DNA of 64,000 nucleotides from Campylobacter sp. VBCF_01 NA2 (GTDB taxonomy: Bacteria > Campylobacterota > Campylobacteria > Campylobacterales > Campylobacteraceae): NCBI RefSeq assembly GCF_027797205.1, contig NZ_CP115607.1:1426001-1490000 (forward strand), given 5' to 3'. Every line of letters begins with the position of its first letter. The stretch's first letter is position 1. Positions 1 through 11,084 of this stretch are shown here, piece by piece. The notes beneath the pieces were generated by a model that did not search any database, was not told the origin of the DNA, and saw only the letters and a list, made by a program, of their open reading frames with translations. Made by a program: the position numbers and the translations under genes.

Positions 1-1393
<1,393 letters not shown>

Positions 1394-1845
1394 TTTATTT
1401 TACTTCATAATAAAATGAAGTATTAGACTATGTTAATATTCTAATTTGCATTACTTCCTTGTTAAAGATAAAAGATTTAATTTATAAATTTTAAATTTGA
1501 TAAATTGCTTTTACAATATTTAAATTTAAAACACCCAAGACGGAAAGCATTAACAACAACTAGATAAGTTTTAACTCTAATTGTTTGTGCCGTTAAACTT
1601 GATTTAGTAAATGTAAAACTTAAACTTTATGATTTAAATCTGAAAATTTAAATCTCAATCATTTAAATTTGGGATAACAAATTTACTAAATTTGCATTAG
1701 TGTCTAAATTTAAAGCTTTAACAAGATCCTGTAAAATCGTTTTTATTAAAACTTGATTGTGACTTTTAACAATGGTAAATTAAAGAACATAGATTTTGTT
1801 AAATCTAAATAGAAAGCTAAATTTAACTCTCTATTTAAATTTAAA
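1394..1845 (-). other. Internal transcribed spacer between tRNA-Ile and 23S
   Basis: This is about 450 bases of AT-rich spacer with no open reading frame and no second tRNA. An 8-bp stem (1401-1408 with 1415-1422) lies just upstream of the 23S 5' end and could be part of a processing stem. No tRNA-Ala is seen here or in the roughly 100 bases between 16S and tRNA-Ile. Confidence 0.7.
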
Positions 1846-1922
1846 TGGTGGGCCTAACAAGACTTGAACTTGTGACCTCACCCTTATCAGGGGTGCACTC
1901 TAACCAGCTGAGCTATAGGCCC
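1846..1922 (-). tRNA. tRNA-Ile (anticodon GAT)
   Basis: The minus strand folds as a complete tRNA starting GGGCCTATAGCTC. Its anticodon loop is CTGATAA, so the anticodon is GAT, and the T-arm contains GTTCAAGTC. The acceptor GGGCCTA pairs with TAGGCCC, followed by A and an encoded CCA. It is the only tRNA in the 16S-23S spacer. Confidence 0.97.
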
Positions 1923-2023
1923 ATTTAAAATCTCAACTAACTTCTAAATCAATCCCTCAAACCTAAACAAGGATGATTGAGTTTATGATGAATATCTTGT
2001 GAGAGAATATTCATTTGTACTCT

Positions 2024-3537
<1,514 letters not shown>

Positions 3538-3821
3538 AATGTATCAAAGATAAAAAGAAACTTTTTATCTTTTAAATTCAATTTATGAAGTTTTTAATCT
3601 AAAAACTTAATTGTTTGTAACTTTTAAATTTGACAATTATAAAAATTGTCTTTGGCTCAATCGATCACTTGTTTAGATTTCAAAGATTGACTAAAAGATA
3701 GTTTTTGACAATAATAAATAAAATAACACGCATTGGAAAATAACAGAAGTTAGATTTCAAAAACGGAAAGTGGATTATATTCAAGGGTTGCTTAAAAATA
3801 GATTAAAGGTTAGGGGAAATT
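3538..3821 (-). promoter_or_regulatory. rRNA operon leader and promoter region
   Basis: This non-coding stretch separates the end of the APE cluster from 16S. A perfect -10 box TATAAT lies on the minus strand at 3774-3779, giving a leader of about 230 nt; there is no clear -35, as is common in Campylobacter. A perfect 12-bp hairpin (3546-3557 with 3561-3572) sits immediately before the 16S 5' end and may be a processing or antitermination element. No terminator for the upstream cluster is obvious. Confidence 0.55.
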
Positions 3822-5966
3822 TTAAAATTTTGCAAATTCTGTTTCTGTCGCGTAGATTGTGGCTAAAAACGCACAAGTCGCGATGTTTATCGCCACACTT
3901 AGCCCAAAAACTGCTACCGCCGAAGTCCCGCTAAAACTAAGAGCAAAAAATGAAACCATGCTAGTAAGAGCCGCAACGCTTATGCCAAAGGTTTTTTTGG
4001 CTGTTTGAAGGTGTGAATTTAGCGCAAAAATCATATAATCAACCCCAACAGCCCCCGCTAAAATCAGCCCAAAAATCACAAAAATATTGATAGAAAAACC
4101 AAAAATACTAAGGATAAAAAGGGTGATTAAATTTGATAAAAATACCGTCGTGACGATATTTGCACTGATTTTTAATCCGAAAAAATAACACAAAAGCGCA
4201 AAGGCTAAGGCGTAAGCGATGATTTTAAGGTAGATTGCATTTATTTTAATGTTTAAAAATGCCGAATTTGCGCTATCTTTGAAGCTTAAATACGCTCCGC
4301 CACCTGCTAAAATGGCATTTTTTAACGCGACTTTATCTTTTATATCGTATAAAAAAACGATATTTTTATCATCTATTTGCAAATTTTTTAAATTTAAAAA
4401 AAGTGATGAATTTAAAACTTCATTTTGCGTGAAGACCCGCGAATTTGCGAGTTTGTCAAGCTCTTTTTGAACCAAATTTGGATTTATGCCTTTCATCAAA
4501 TCCGCGTTGGAATTTGCAAAAATTTCGATTATTTTTTCTTGCGTTTTTGGACTTTGGATAAATTTTTCCGCACTCAAATACGAGCCGATAACTCCGCTAG
4601 AAACGAGTGTATTTGGCACATTTGAGCCACTATCTAAAACCGCCAAATCATAACTTTGAGAACTTAGCGTGGATAGTTTAGCACTCATTTGCAAAAGCGT
4701 TTTATCCATACTAGAATACTCGCTAATGTCGTCTTTAAAAACGGCAAAATTATACAAAAATAGCGTTAAAATCGCTATGCAAACGAGATTAAATTTCAAA
4801 TTTACAAATTTAAATTTAGCACTAAATTTAATCAAAATTTGCAAAAATTTATCCCAAATTTTAGAGCTTTTAAATTCGCAATTATCAAAAATTTCAGGCA
4901 ATATAAAATAAGAAAATAAAAACGCTCCCAAAAGCGCAAATATCGCAAATACAGCGATTTGCAAAAGCAAATCAAACGACGAAAACAAAAATACAGCATA
5001 TCCCCCGGCGGTAATAAAAAAGCCTAATAAAAATATTTTTTTCATATCTTTTATGCTCTGTTTTTTTACCAGCGAATTTGCATTTGAGCCAAGCCAATGT
5101 GCGCTAAAATCGAGCATTAGTCCGATTAAGCTAGTCGAAATCACCACGCTTATGCTATGAACGCTCTCAAAAAACAAAAATAACGCAAACACCCCGCTAA
5201 CTAGCCCAAAAACCACTACGCCGACAACGGCAAAAATTCTAGCGTTTTTAAAAGCCAAAAATAGCAAAATAGCGCAGATTATCAGCGAAAAACTTCCCAT
5301 AAACGCACTTTCAAATTTAGCCGAATTTTTCCCAAGCGCCGAGTAAATCGCACCGCCGCTTATAAGAATTTCGCTATTTTTTGCGATTTTGGTTAAATTT
5401 AAAAGCGCATTTTCATCATAAATTTGCTCTAATTTTGCTTTGGCAAAATAATATTTTTGGCTTTCGATCTCGCCGTAAAAGCGATTTTCACTCATATCAA
5501 ATTTAATCCCGCCGCCACCCTTTAAAATCTCTGAGTGAAGAGTCAATGAAAAAAAATCCTGCGAAGCACTTAACGGCTTAAATTTGTTAAAAAAATCCGC
5601 CTGACTTCGCGCAAAAAAGGCAGTGGCGTTGTTTTCGAGCAAATTTACGCTCTCATCGTCCAAAAGTGCGATTTTGTAAATTTCAAGCTCTTTTTGATAA
5701 TTTTTTATCGAATTTATTTTATATAAAATCTCGCTAAAAATCCCGCTATTTTCGCACTCTACGATAAAATTTTCAAATTTCATTTTATCATTTGAAGCAA
5801 AAATTATCTCATCTCTTAAACTCTCGTTTAGGTTGGTAAAAATTTCCTTGCTTTCTTTATCAAATCCAATTAAGCCGTAAATATCGGAATTTATTTTGCC
5901 TAAATTCAAAGCGATAAAAACGCTCATTATGGCGAAAGTTACGGCAAAAACGGCTTTATTTAACAT
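3822..5966 (-). CDS. MMPL/RND-family exporter of the aryl polyene cluster
   Basis: A 714-residue inner-membrane protein with the MMPL-exporter layout: an N-terminal membrane segment, a large periplasmic domain, a block of about five membrane helices near 240-400, a second periplasmic domain and a final helix block. APE clusters normally carry such a protein, thought to move the lipid-linked pigment across the inner membrane together with a LolA-like carrier. A longer in-frame start at 6035 exists, but the ATG at 5966 follows AAGGA, begins right at the N-terminal helix and reduces the overlap with the upstream gene to 11 nt. It is the last gene before the rRNA operon. The substrate is inferred from context. 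Confidence 0.85.
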   Translation of the reverse strand: MLNKAVFAVTFAIMSVFIALNLGKINSDIYGLIGFDKESKEIFTNLNESLRDEIIFASNDKMKFENFIVECENSGIFSEILYKINSIKNYQKELEIYKIALLDDESVNLLENNATAFFARSQADFFNKFKPLSASQDFFSLTLHSEILKGGGGIKFDMSENRFYGEIESQKYYFAKAKLEQIYDENALLNLTKIAKNSEILISGGAIYSALGKNSAKFESAFMGSFSLIICAILLFLAFKNARIFAVVGVVVFGLVSGVFALFLFFESVHSISVVISTSLIGLMLDFSAHWLGSNANSLVKKQSIKDMKKIFLLGFFITAGGYAVFLFSSFDLLLQIAVFAIFALLGAFLFSYFILPEIFDNCEFKSSKIWDKFLQILIKFSAKFKFVNLKFNLVCIAILTLFLYNFAVFKDDISEYSSMDKTLLQMSAKLSTLSSQSYDLAVLDSGSNVPNTLVSSGVIGSYLSAEKFIQSPKTQEKIIEIFANSNADLMKGINPNLVQKELDKLANSRVFTQNEVLNSSLFLNLKNLQIDDKNIVFLYDIKDKVALKNAILAGGGAYLSFKDSANSAFLNIKINAIYLKIIAYALAFALLCYFFGLKISANIVTTVFLSNLITLFILSIFGFSINIFVIFGLILAGAVGVDYMIFALNSHLQTAKKTFGISVAALTSMVSFFALSFSGTSAVAVFGLSVAINIATCAFLATIYATETEFAKF

Positions 5967-6474
5967 CGCTAAACAAAGTCCTTGTTTCATCGCCCTGCGC
6001 GTTAGTAATGGCGATTTCTCGCACCATTTCGCCACCTTTTATGATAATGTTTTTAAAAATTTCTTTAAAAATCGCCCCTTTTGGGCTTAAATTTAGCTCC
6101 CACGCGCCACTTTCGCCACTTAGCGAAATGTCAAAATCTTTTTGCAAAACGCCAAAATCCAAAGAAAAAATCGCCAAAAAAAGCTCTTTATCCATGAGTG
6201 AGTTTTTTTGCAGTTCCCATTTACCATTTTCTAGGCTAAAAATGCCATTTTGTGCGATTTTAACGCTACTTTCGAGCGGTTCTTTTATATGCCAAATAAG
6301 CTCTTTGTTTTTTATTTCAAATTCGCCACTACTTTTAATCGGCTCGTCAAATCCACCCAAAATCATCTCTTCGTTAAATTTACCGCTTATGTTGTCGGTT
6401 TTGAGATTTAACTCGCCCACTTCCAAGCCAAAAACCAAACCACAAAATGCCAAAAACGAAAGCAAAATTCTCAT
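5956..6474 (-). CDS. LolA-like periplasmic carrier protein (aryl polyene cluster)
   Basis: A 172-residue protein with a short signal peptide (MRILLSFLAFCGLVFG) and a beta-rich body resembling outer-membrane lipoprotein carriers of the LolA fold. In APE clusters this gene pairs with the MMPL exporter; the two probably shuttle the finished glycolipid-like pigment to the outer membrane. Its stop overlaps the start of the exporter, consistent with coupled translation. It is separated from the upstream thioesterase gene by the immunity-gene insertion, so it may now depend on read-through or its own promoter. It is assigned by context and fold pattern, not by a strong motif. Confidence 0.75.
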   Translation of the reverse strand: MRILLSFLAFCGLVFGLEVGELNLKTDNISGKFNEEMILGGFDEPIKSSGEFEIKNKELIWHIKEPLESSVKIAQNGIFSLENGKWELQKNSLMDKELFLAIFSLDFGVLQKDFDISLSGESGAWELNLSPKGAIFKEIFKNIIIKGGEMVREIAITNAQGDETRTLFSDVK

Positions 6475-6593
6475 TTTATTCCTTGATAATCAAAAAAATT
6501 TATTAATTTTACTATAACTCATAAAATAAATATTGCTAAATTTTGTAAAAGTGCCATTTTGGGTCAAATTTCTTTTAAAATTTAAAATTTCCA

Positions 6594-6662
6594 GCTAACG
6601 CAATCTTAGATACTGCGCCGAAATTTTAGTTGTAGTGTGGCAAGTTGCCTAGCGAAAATTTT
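6594..6662 (+). repeat. Dispersed intergenic repeat TACTGCGCCGAAATTT, copy 1
   Basis: The copy begins GCTAACGCAA, contains TACTGCGCCGAAATTTT and ends TTGCCTAGCGAAAATTTT. Related copies lie at 24627-24697 and 63868-63925, all between genes. It borders the inserted immunity block. Confidence 0.6.
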
Positions 6663-6673
6663 GGTAACATTAT

Positions 6674-6700
6674 GGTGGGCAAGGATGCCCACCCTACGGT
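6674..6700 (+). repeat. 27-bp cassette repeat, left arm of module 1
   Basis: GGTGGGCAAGGATGCCCACC followed by CTACGGT. It is the exact reverse complement of 7081-7107, so the Imm53-like gene lies between perfect 27-bp inverted copies. The first 20 bases are themselves near-palindromic. Confidence 0.85.
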
Positions 6701-6767
6701 GCTGTAAATTATTTCGCCATTTTTGTATATTATTTTTCCTGAACCCAATTTTAAATATGGTGCTATT

Positions 6768-7052
6768 TTAGTTTTTATTATCCAACCAAGCTATTGCCAT
6801 TTTTAATAATTTTTCCAAATTATTTGAACTAGAAGCACCATCAAAACTATTTTCGGTTGCATTGATTACAAGCCAATCATTATCCGATATATCTAAATTT
6901 TTACTTATTCTTTGTTTGTCTTCTTCGCCGCTTATATTTATATGCCAACCTGGATTGTCTAAATTTTCTATGACAATTCCATTATTATGTTCCCATTCTC
7001 CATTACATTTTGAAATATACCAATTTTGTAAATATAGGATTTCTTTACTCAT
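6768..7052 (-). CDS. Imm53-family immunity protein
   Basis: A 94-residue soluble protein matching the Imm53 pattern: LQNWYISKCNGEWEH near residues 8-22, then IENLDNPGWHINI near 28-40, a conserved NDW and an acidic C-terminal helix ending AWLDNKN. Imm53 proteins protect cells from toxins of polymorphic contact-dependent systems. No toxin gene is visible within tens of kilobases, so this looks like an orphan immunity gene. It lies inside the APE cluster between perfect inverted 27-bp repeats and is more AT-rich than the pigment genes. AAAGAG precedes the ATG. The family call is from memory of the consensus. Confidence 0.8.
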   Translation of the reverse strand: MSKEILYLQNWYISKCNGEWEHNNGIVIENLDNPGWHINISGEEDKQRISKNLDISDNDWLVINATENSFDGASSSNNLEKLLKMAIAWLDNKN

Positions 7053-7080
7053 TATTACTCTTTTCTAAAAGTTTTTTAGA

Positions 7081-7107
7081 ACCGTAGGGTGGGCATCCTT
7101 GCCCACC
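7081..7107 (-). repeat. 27-bp cassette repeat, right arm of module 1
   Basis: Exact reverse complement of 6674-6700. Together with the following 20-25 AT-rich bases (TTTATCAAATTTT) it forms a direct repeat of roughly 50 bp with 7522-7571, upstream of the second immunity-type gene. Confidence 0.85.
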
Positions 7108-7161
7108 AATTTTTTATATTTATCAAATTTTGTCATTTTTAATCCTTTAATTAACCATTGT

Positions 7162-7186
7162 GGTGGGTAAGAGCGCTTGCCATACG
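7162..7186 (+). repeat. Degenerate cassette repeat, left arm of module 2
   Basis: GGTGGGTAAG then GCTTGCCATACG matches the outline of the 6674 copy (GGTGGGCAAG ... CCCTACG) with several changes. It lies just past the stop codon of the gene at 7191-7487, mirroring the arrangement of module 1. Confidence 0.5.
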
Positions 7187-7190
7187 AAAC

Positions 7191-7487
7191 TCACAAAAAT
7201 TCCTTTGGAATTTGTTTTAATTGTTTTTCTAGCGACCAATTATCAGGCTTAATACTAGAACGAAACCAATTATTAAAATATGATACATTATTTTGCCATT
7301 TCAATTTACCACTCAGCCATTGTTTTCTATATTCTCTAATAATATCTATATTGTAATCATCGCAACCAAATTCGCAACCACAACAGCCACAAATTTCAAA
7401 ATTAGCAGTTTCGCCATCATCGCCCCAAGGTGCCTCTAACTGCTCTAATCCACAAATTCTACAATAAAATTTATTTTTGTCTATCAA
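7191..7487 (-). CDS. Cysteine-rich zinc-binding-type protein, candidate immunity protein
   Basis: A 98-residue protein with a likely metal-binding knuckle: YCRICG near the N-terminus and ICGCCGCEFG about 25 residues later, then a YRKQWL segment and a C-terminal NWSLEKQLKQIP. Similar small CRICG proteins occur beside polymorphic-toxin genes, so an immunity role is inferred. An in-frame ATG at 7547 would add 20 residues, but those codons come from the flanking 27-bp repeat. A TTG at 7487, 8-10 nt after AAGGAAAGG, is the better start. It lies in a second repeat-bounded module next to Imm53, with no toxin nearby. The function is uncertain. Confidence 0.6.
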   Translation of the reverse strand: MIDKNKFYCRICGLEQLEAPWGDDGETANFEICGCCGCEFGCDDYNIDIIREYRKQWLSGKLKWQNNVSYFNNWFRSSIKPDNWSLEKQLKQIPKEFL

Positions 7488-7521
7488 AATAAGCCTTTCC
7501 TTCTTTTGGCTTAAACATAGC

Positions 7522-7548
7522 ACCGCAGGGTGGGTATCCTTGCCCACC
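7522..7548 (-). repeat. 27-bp cassette repeat, right arm of module 2
   Basis: ACCGCAGGGTGGGTATCCTT then GCCCACC differs from 7081-7107 at two positions. The similarity continues for about 20 bases beyond the repeat. It overlaps the spurious upstream start of the 7191-7487 gene. Confidence 0.8.
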
Positions 7549-7571
7549 GAATTTTATATGTTTATCAAATT

Positions 7572-7976
7572 TTATTTTATCCCCTTTAATTTTTCTTTTA
7601 AAATCTCAGGTAGGTAAAAGCAGGTTTCCATATTTTTTAAATTTACTGCTGCTTGGGCGGTTGTGGCTTTGCATAAAATTTCGCCCGTATCAGCGTTTTT
7701 TATGGTGTATTTAAATTTAAGTAAGCTTTCAAATTCGCTCAATTCTACTTCTACGCAAATTTCATCATCAAACATCGCAGGACGCACAAATTTAAAATCC
7801 ATTTTCACAATCGGATAAGCGTATCCGTCATTTTTCATATCGATATAAGTGTAGCCGATTTTTCGCAAAAACTCGCACCTAGCCATTTCGCAGTATTTGA
7901 CATAGTTTCCGTGCCACACCACGCCCATGCTGTCGGTATCGTAAAACTCAACTCTAAATTTATAGCTCTTTTTCAC
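7572..7976 (-). CDS. Hot-dog acyl-CoA/ACP thioesterase (aryl polyene cluster, ApeK-like)
   Basis: A 134-residue single hot-dog domain of the 4-hydroxybenzoyl-CoA thioesterase type. The signature FYDTDSMGVVWHGNYVKY near residues 10-27 supplies the catalytic aspartate (second D of DTD). It probably trims or off-loads acyl or polyene chains from an ACP. An ATG start at 7994 is possible, but the GTG at 7976 right after GGGGGCAAG begins at the domain edge and overlaps the upstream acyltransferase by only 17 nt. This is the last gene of the tightly packed part of the cluster before the immunity insertion. Confidence 0.88.
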   Translation of the reverse strand: MKKSYKFRVEFYDTDSMGVVWHGNYVKYCEMARCEFLRKIGYTYIDMKNDGYAYPIVKMDFKFVRPAMFDDEICVEVELSEFESLLKFKYTIKNADTGEILCKATTAQAAVNLKNMETCFYLPEILKEKLKGIK

Positions 7977-8865
7977 CTTGCCCCCAAAAATCAAAAAAAT
8001 TATACCATTGCGCGGGATCGCTTACGCATTTGCTCTCTAAATCCGCCACATACGCTCTCAAAGTAGGCATTACAGAAGCGATTTTATCGCTTTTTAGCTC
8101 CACGCTTGGCAGTTTTTTCGTTTCAAAAGTATATTTTTTGCCTACTTTGTAACACCAAAATGAGTAAATTTCAGCCTTTAAAATCCCTGCTATGAGATAC
8201 GCCCCAATGCTAAAATTCGCCGTTTTTCCTAAAAATTCGGCACTTGCGACCTTTTCGCTTTTTATCGGCACACGATCTGCCATTATGGCGATATGTTCGC
8301 CGTTATCTAGCAAATTTCCCAAATTTAGCATAGTTTCAATATTTAGCTCATCGACCCAAAAGACATTGATTTTCCCGCCACTGACTTTATCCATAAATTC
8401 GTTAAATTTGGCGTTGTTTGCACGATACATAAAGATATTTATTTTCGTGCGACCAAGTTCGCTCACAAGGGCTTTTGCCACTTCGATATTGCCGTAATGG
8501 CTAGTTAGCAAAATTTTGCCCCGTTTTACGCCGTCTAGTTGTGAGCGAATTTTTTCTAAATTTGTTCGGTCGATTTCTATGCCATTTTTATTTGTCCAAA
8601 TGGCGACTTTATCGCAGATTGCAACGCCAAAATTATAAAAATTCGCATACGCGTTGCCGCTTATTTTCCCGCCACTTTGTGCGACATTTTTTCTAAAATT
8701 TATTATATTTTCTCTTTGGTTTTTTAAAAACAAAAAATAGACGCTAACCACGATAAATACGATATACTTAACGATAAAACTAGGCAGTTTTGTAACCAAA
8801 AAAAATGTCGCTTTTAAAAATAAACTTGGTGCGACTTCGTTTTGCTCTGCCCAGTGCTTAGCCAT
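7960..8865 (-). CDS. LpxL/HtrB-type lysophospholipid acyltransferase (aryl polyene cluster)
   Basis: A 301-residue membrane-associated acyltransferase of the lipid A late-acyltransferase family. The HX4(D/E) catalytic motif is seen as SHYGNIE near residue 123, with FMYRAN and AIMADRVP following in the usual order, and a hydrophobic N-terminal anchor near 25-47. It most likely acylates the lipid anchor of the pigment rather than lipid A, because it overlaps the glycosyltransferase (8 nt) and the thioesterase of the APE cluster. In some APE clusters this domain is fused to the glycosyltransferase; here the two are separate genes. Confidence 0.88.
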   Translation of the reverse strand: MAKHWAEQNEVAPSLFLKATFFLVTKLPSFIVKYIVFIVVSVYFLFLKNQRENIINFRKNVAQSGGKISGNAYANFYNFGVAICDKVAIWTNKNGIEIDRTNLEKIRSQLDGVKRGKILLTSHYGNIEVAKALVSELGRTKINIFMYRANNAKFNEFMDKVSGGKINVFWVDELNIETMLNLGNLLDNGEHIAIMADRVPIKSEKVASAEFLGKTANFSIGAYLIAGILKAEIYSFWCYKVGKKYTFETKKLPSVELKSDKIASVMPTLRAYVADLESKCVSDPAQWYNFFDFWGQGEKEL

Positions 8866-9577
8866 GAAATGCCCTTTTTGCCAACCACGGCAGAAGCGTG
8901 AAAAACAGCCTTGCGTGAGTTAGAGAGATTAAAGCATTGTCCCTAAACATGCGAAAGTGGCTAACTCCGCCTTTCTCGTAGCAAACTTTTAGCTCAATCC
9001 ATTTTAGGTTTATTTTCGCTCTGTAAGCTTGAACCAAAATTTCTATATCAAAGCCCATGCGATCATTTTTTACGCTTGGTAAAATTTCGCAAATCTCTTT
9101 TAAGGGATAAATTCTAAACCCGCACATGCCGTCTTTTATGTCGTTTGAAAGAGAATTTATAGCGCACCAAAAATTTGTTATTTTTCGTCCGTAAAAACGG
9201 CTTTTTGGCGCATTTTCATCATAAATCGGATTTGCACAAATTAGGCTTTGCGGAAATTCCTGCGCCGTTTTTAAAAATTCGTCGCATTTTGAAATATCAT
9301 GCTGAAAATCGGCATCAATCTGAAATGCGTGAGTGTAGCCTTTTTGCAAAGCGATTTTAAGCCCGTCTTTGAGCGCAGCGCCCTTACCGCCGTTGTTTTC
9401 ACGAGTAAAAATTTCAGCTTTTAAACCGATTAGCGCATTTTTGCTAACTTCATCGCTACCGTCATCGATGATTAAAATCTCGCCCATTTTTGATAAATTT
9501 TCTACTAAAACGGCGATTTTAGCAGGGTGGTTGTAGTAAGGCACCAAAAAAACAGGCTTAAAGGCTGATTTTTCCAT
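8858..9577 (-). CDS. Family 2 glycosyltransferase (aryl polyene cluster)
   Basis: A 239-residue GT2-type enzyme. It begins VFLVPYYNHP, has the nucleotide-binding IIDDGSDE near 35-42, NNGGKGAALKDGL near 61-73 and the metal-binding DxD as QIDADFQHD near 93-101. It resembles dolichol-phosphate-mannose-synthase-like transferases and probably adds a sugar in the lipid anchor of the aryl polyene. It overlaps the preceding ligase-dehydratase gene by 20 nt and the following acyltransferase by 8 nt, so the three are co-translated. Confidence 0.88.
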   Translation of the reverse strand: MEKSAFKPVFLVPYYNHPAKIAVLVENLSKMGEILIIDDGSDEVSKNALIGLKAEIFTRENNGGKGAALKDGLKIALQKGYTHAFQIDADFQHDISKCDEFLKTAQEFPQSLICANPIYDENAPKSRFYGRKITNFWCAINSLSNDIKDGMCGFRIYPLKEICEILPSVKNDRMGFDIEILVQAYRAKINLKWIELKVCYEKGGVSHFRMFRDNALISLTHARLFFTLLPWLAKRAFHG

Positions 9578-11084
9578 TGCAACACTCTTTTTGACTTTTG
9601 ATTTTAAAACTTAGCGTTTTTTCTTTTTTCTCAAAAGTTATGGTTATTTCGTCATTTGGGCGGATAAAGTGCATAAATTTTATGCTTGGAATATGGCTTA
9701 AATTTTGCAAATCATATCCTAATTTTTCGGCGCAAATCCTAGCAAATTTAAACTGCATAAAGCCCGGCACCACAGGAAAACTCGCAAAATGTCCGTCAAA
9801 ATAAAAATCACTTGGCTTAATTTTTGCTCTAAATTCATTTTGCGAAATTTGCGTAAATTCAGGCATTTCGTAGCTTTCATAAGCTTTTAAAAAATCATCT
9901 TTTTTTACCTTGCTTTGCGCAGAATACGGGACTTTGCTGACTATTTTAAAATACCTTACAACCGAGCCAAAATCATATTTTAGATATTTTTTTAAGTTTT
10001 CTACGACACCTTTTTTGCCGTTTTTTCTAAACTCTTCTTCGCCAAATTCACTCAAAACTATCAAAGCCAAAATTCGCTCAAATTTTGGGTGAAGCCCTAG
10101 TTTGCAATCTTTTATAAGTTCATTTTGATTTAATTTTTCTTCTATGGCGTCCAAATTTACGCGGTTTTCGCTAAATTTGACAATCCTATCAAGGCGTCCG
10201 TGCAAAATAATATCATCGCCTCTAATCTCGCCACTATCGCTACTTTCAAACCTTTTGCACCAAGGCGAAGTTATGATGAGTTCGCCTTTACTGCCCACTT
10301 CTAAATTTACAGGCTCAAATTTTTTAAGCCCCACTCCTAAATTTGCCCCAACAACGCCCGTTTCGCTAGATCCATAAATATCGACGATTTTGGCTTTTGT
10401 GATTTTATTTAGCTCACTACGCAAATTTTGCGGAAGCCTAGCACCTGCTGAGATTATCATCTTTAAATTTTCTATTTTTTTGGCGTTTTTGTGCTGGTAA
10501 AGTGCGTTTAAAATCGTAGGCGATGAGATCAAAATAGAGCCATTTAGGCTTTGATCAAAAATAATTTCAGGGTAGTTATACTCGCCTCCATCGGACTTCG
10601 CACCCAAAACTAACGGCAAAAAAAACTTAAATGTCAGCCCAAACATATTTTGGTGAGTTACGCTGGCTAAAAACTGCTCTTGGGAGCTTAAATTTAGAGC
10701 TTTTGCTAAATGTTTTGCTTCTAAGACCATATCCAAAAGCGACTTTTGAATATTTTTTGGTTTGCCTGTGCTTCCGGAGGTTTTTAGATAAAAAATCTCG
10801 CTTCCGTTTAAATTTAACTCGCCAAATTCGCTCAAATTTTCAAACCCAGCACAAATCTCGGCAAATTTTTCATCATCAATGCCAAAAAAACCGTCTTCAA
10901 AATGATTATCTCTTAAAAGCTCAGGCTTTGTCCCTGCTAACATCGCCCCAAAAAAGGCGATTTTAAACTCTTCCATATCGCTTAGAAAAATTTGAGTTCG
11001 CTTTATGTTTTTATTTTTTAAAACAGCTGCAAATTTGCAAATTTGCTCCGAAATTTCACTTAAATTTTGTATAAATTCACGCAT
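9558..11084 (-). CDS. Fused aryl-acid AMP ligase and hot-dog dehydratase (ApeH-ApeI-like)
   Basis: A 508-residue two-domain protein. Residues 1-400 are an ANL-family adenylating enzyme: P-loop-like KTSGSTGKPK at 101-110, IYGSSETG at 237-243, GRLDRIVKF at 297-304 and candidate catalytic lysines at 392/394. In APE pathways this domain activates 4-hydroxybenzoate-type starters and loads them on an ACP. Residues about 415-508 are a FabZ/FabA-like hot-dog domain with FDGHFASFPVVPG (His432). The acidic residue expected 14 positions later is Lys446. These are separate proteins (ApeH, ApeI) in the E. coli pathway as I recall it; here they are one chain. Confidence 0.87.
   Translation of the reverse strand: MREFIQNLSEISEQICKFAAVLKNKNIKRTQIFLSDMEEFKIAFFGAMLAGTKPELLRDNHFEDGFFGIDDEKFAEICAGFENLSEFGELNLNGSEIFYLKTSGSTGKPKNIQKSLLDMVLEAKHLAKALNLSSQEQFLASVTHQNMFGLTFKFFLPLVLGAKSDGGEYNYPEIIFDQSLNGSILISSPTILNALYQHKNAKKIENLKMIISAGARLPQNLRSELNKITKAKIVDIYGSSETGVVGANLGVGLKKFEPVNLEVGSKGELIITSPWCKRFESSDSGEIRGDDIILHGRLDRIVKFSENRVNLDAIEEKLNQNELIKDCKLGLHPKFERILALIVLSEFGEEEFRKNGKKGVVENLKKYLKYDFGSVVRYFKIVSKVPYSAQSKVKKDDFLKAYESYEMPEFTQISQNEFRAKIKPSDFYFDGHFASFPVVPGFMQFKFARICAEKLGYDLQNLSHIPSIKFMHFIRPNDEITITFEKKEKTLSFKIKSQKECCNGKISL

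Larger units (their letters stand above)
6475..6767. other. Non-coding stretch between LolA-like gene and immunity gene
   Basis: About 290 bases with no convincing gene. It holds two repeats: a copy of the dispersed TACTGCGCCGAAATTT element (6594-6662) and the left 27-bp inverted repeat of the immunity cassette (6674-6700). The rest is AT-rich. Confidence 0.6.
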
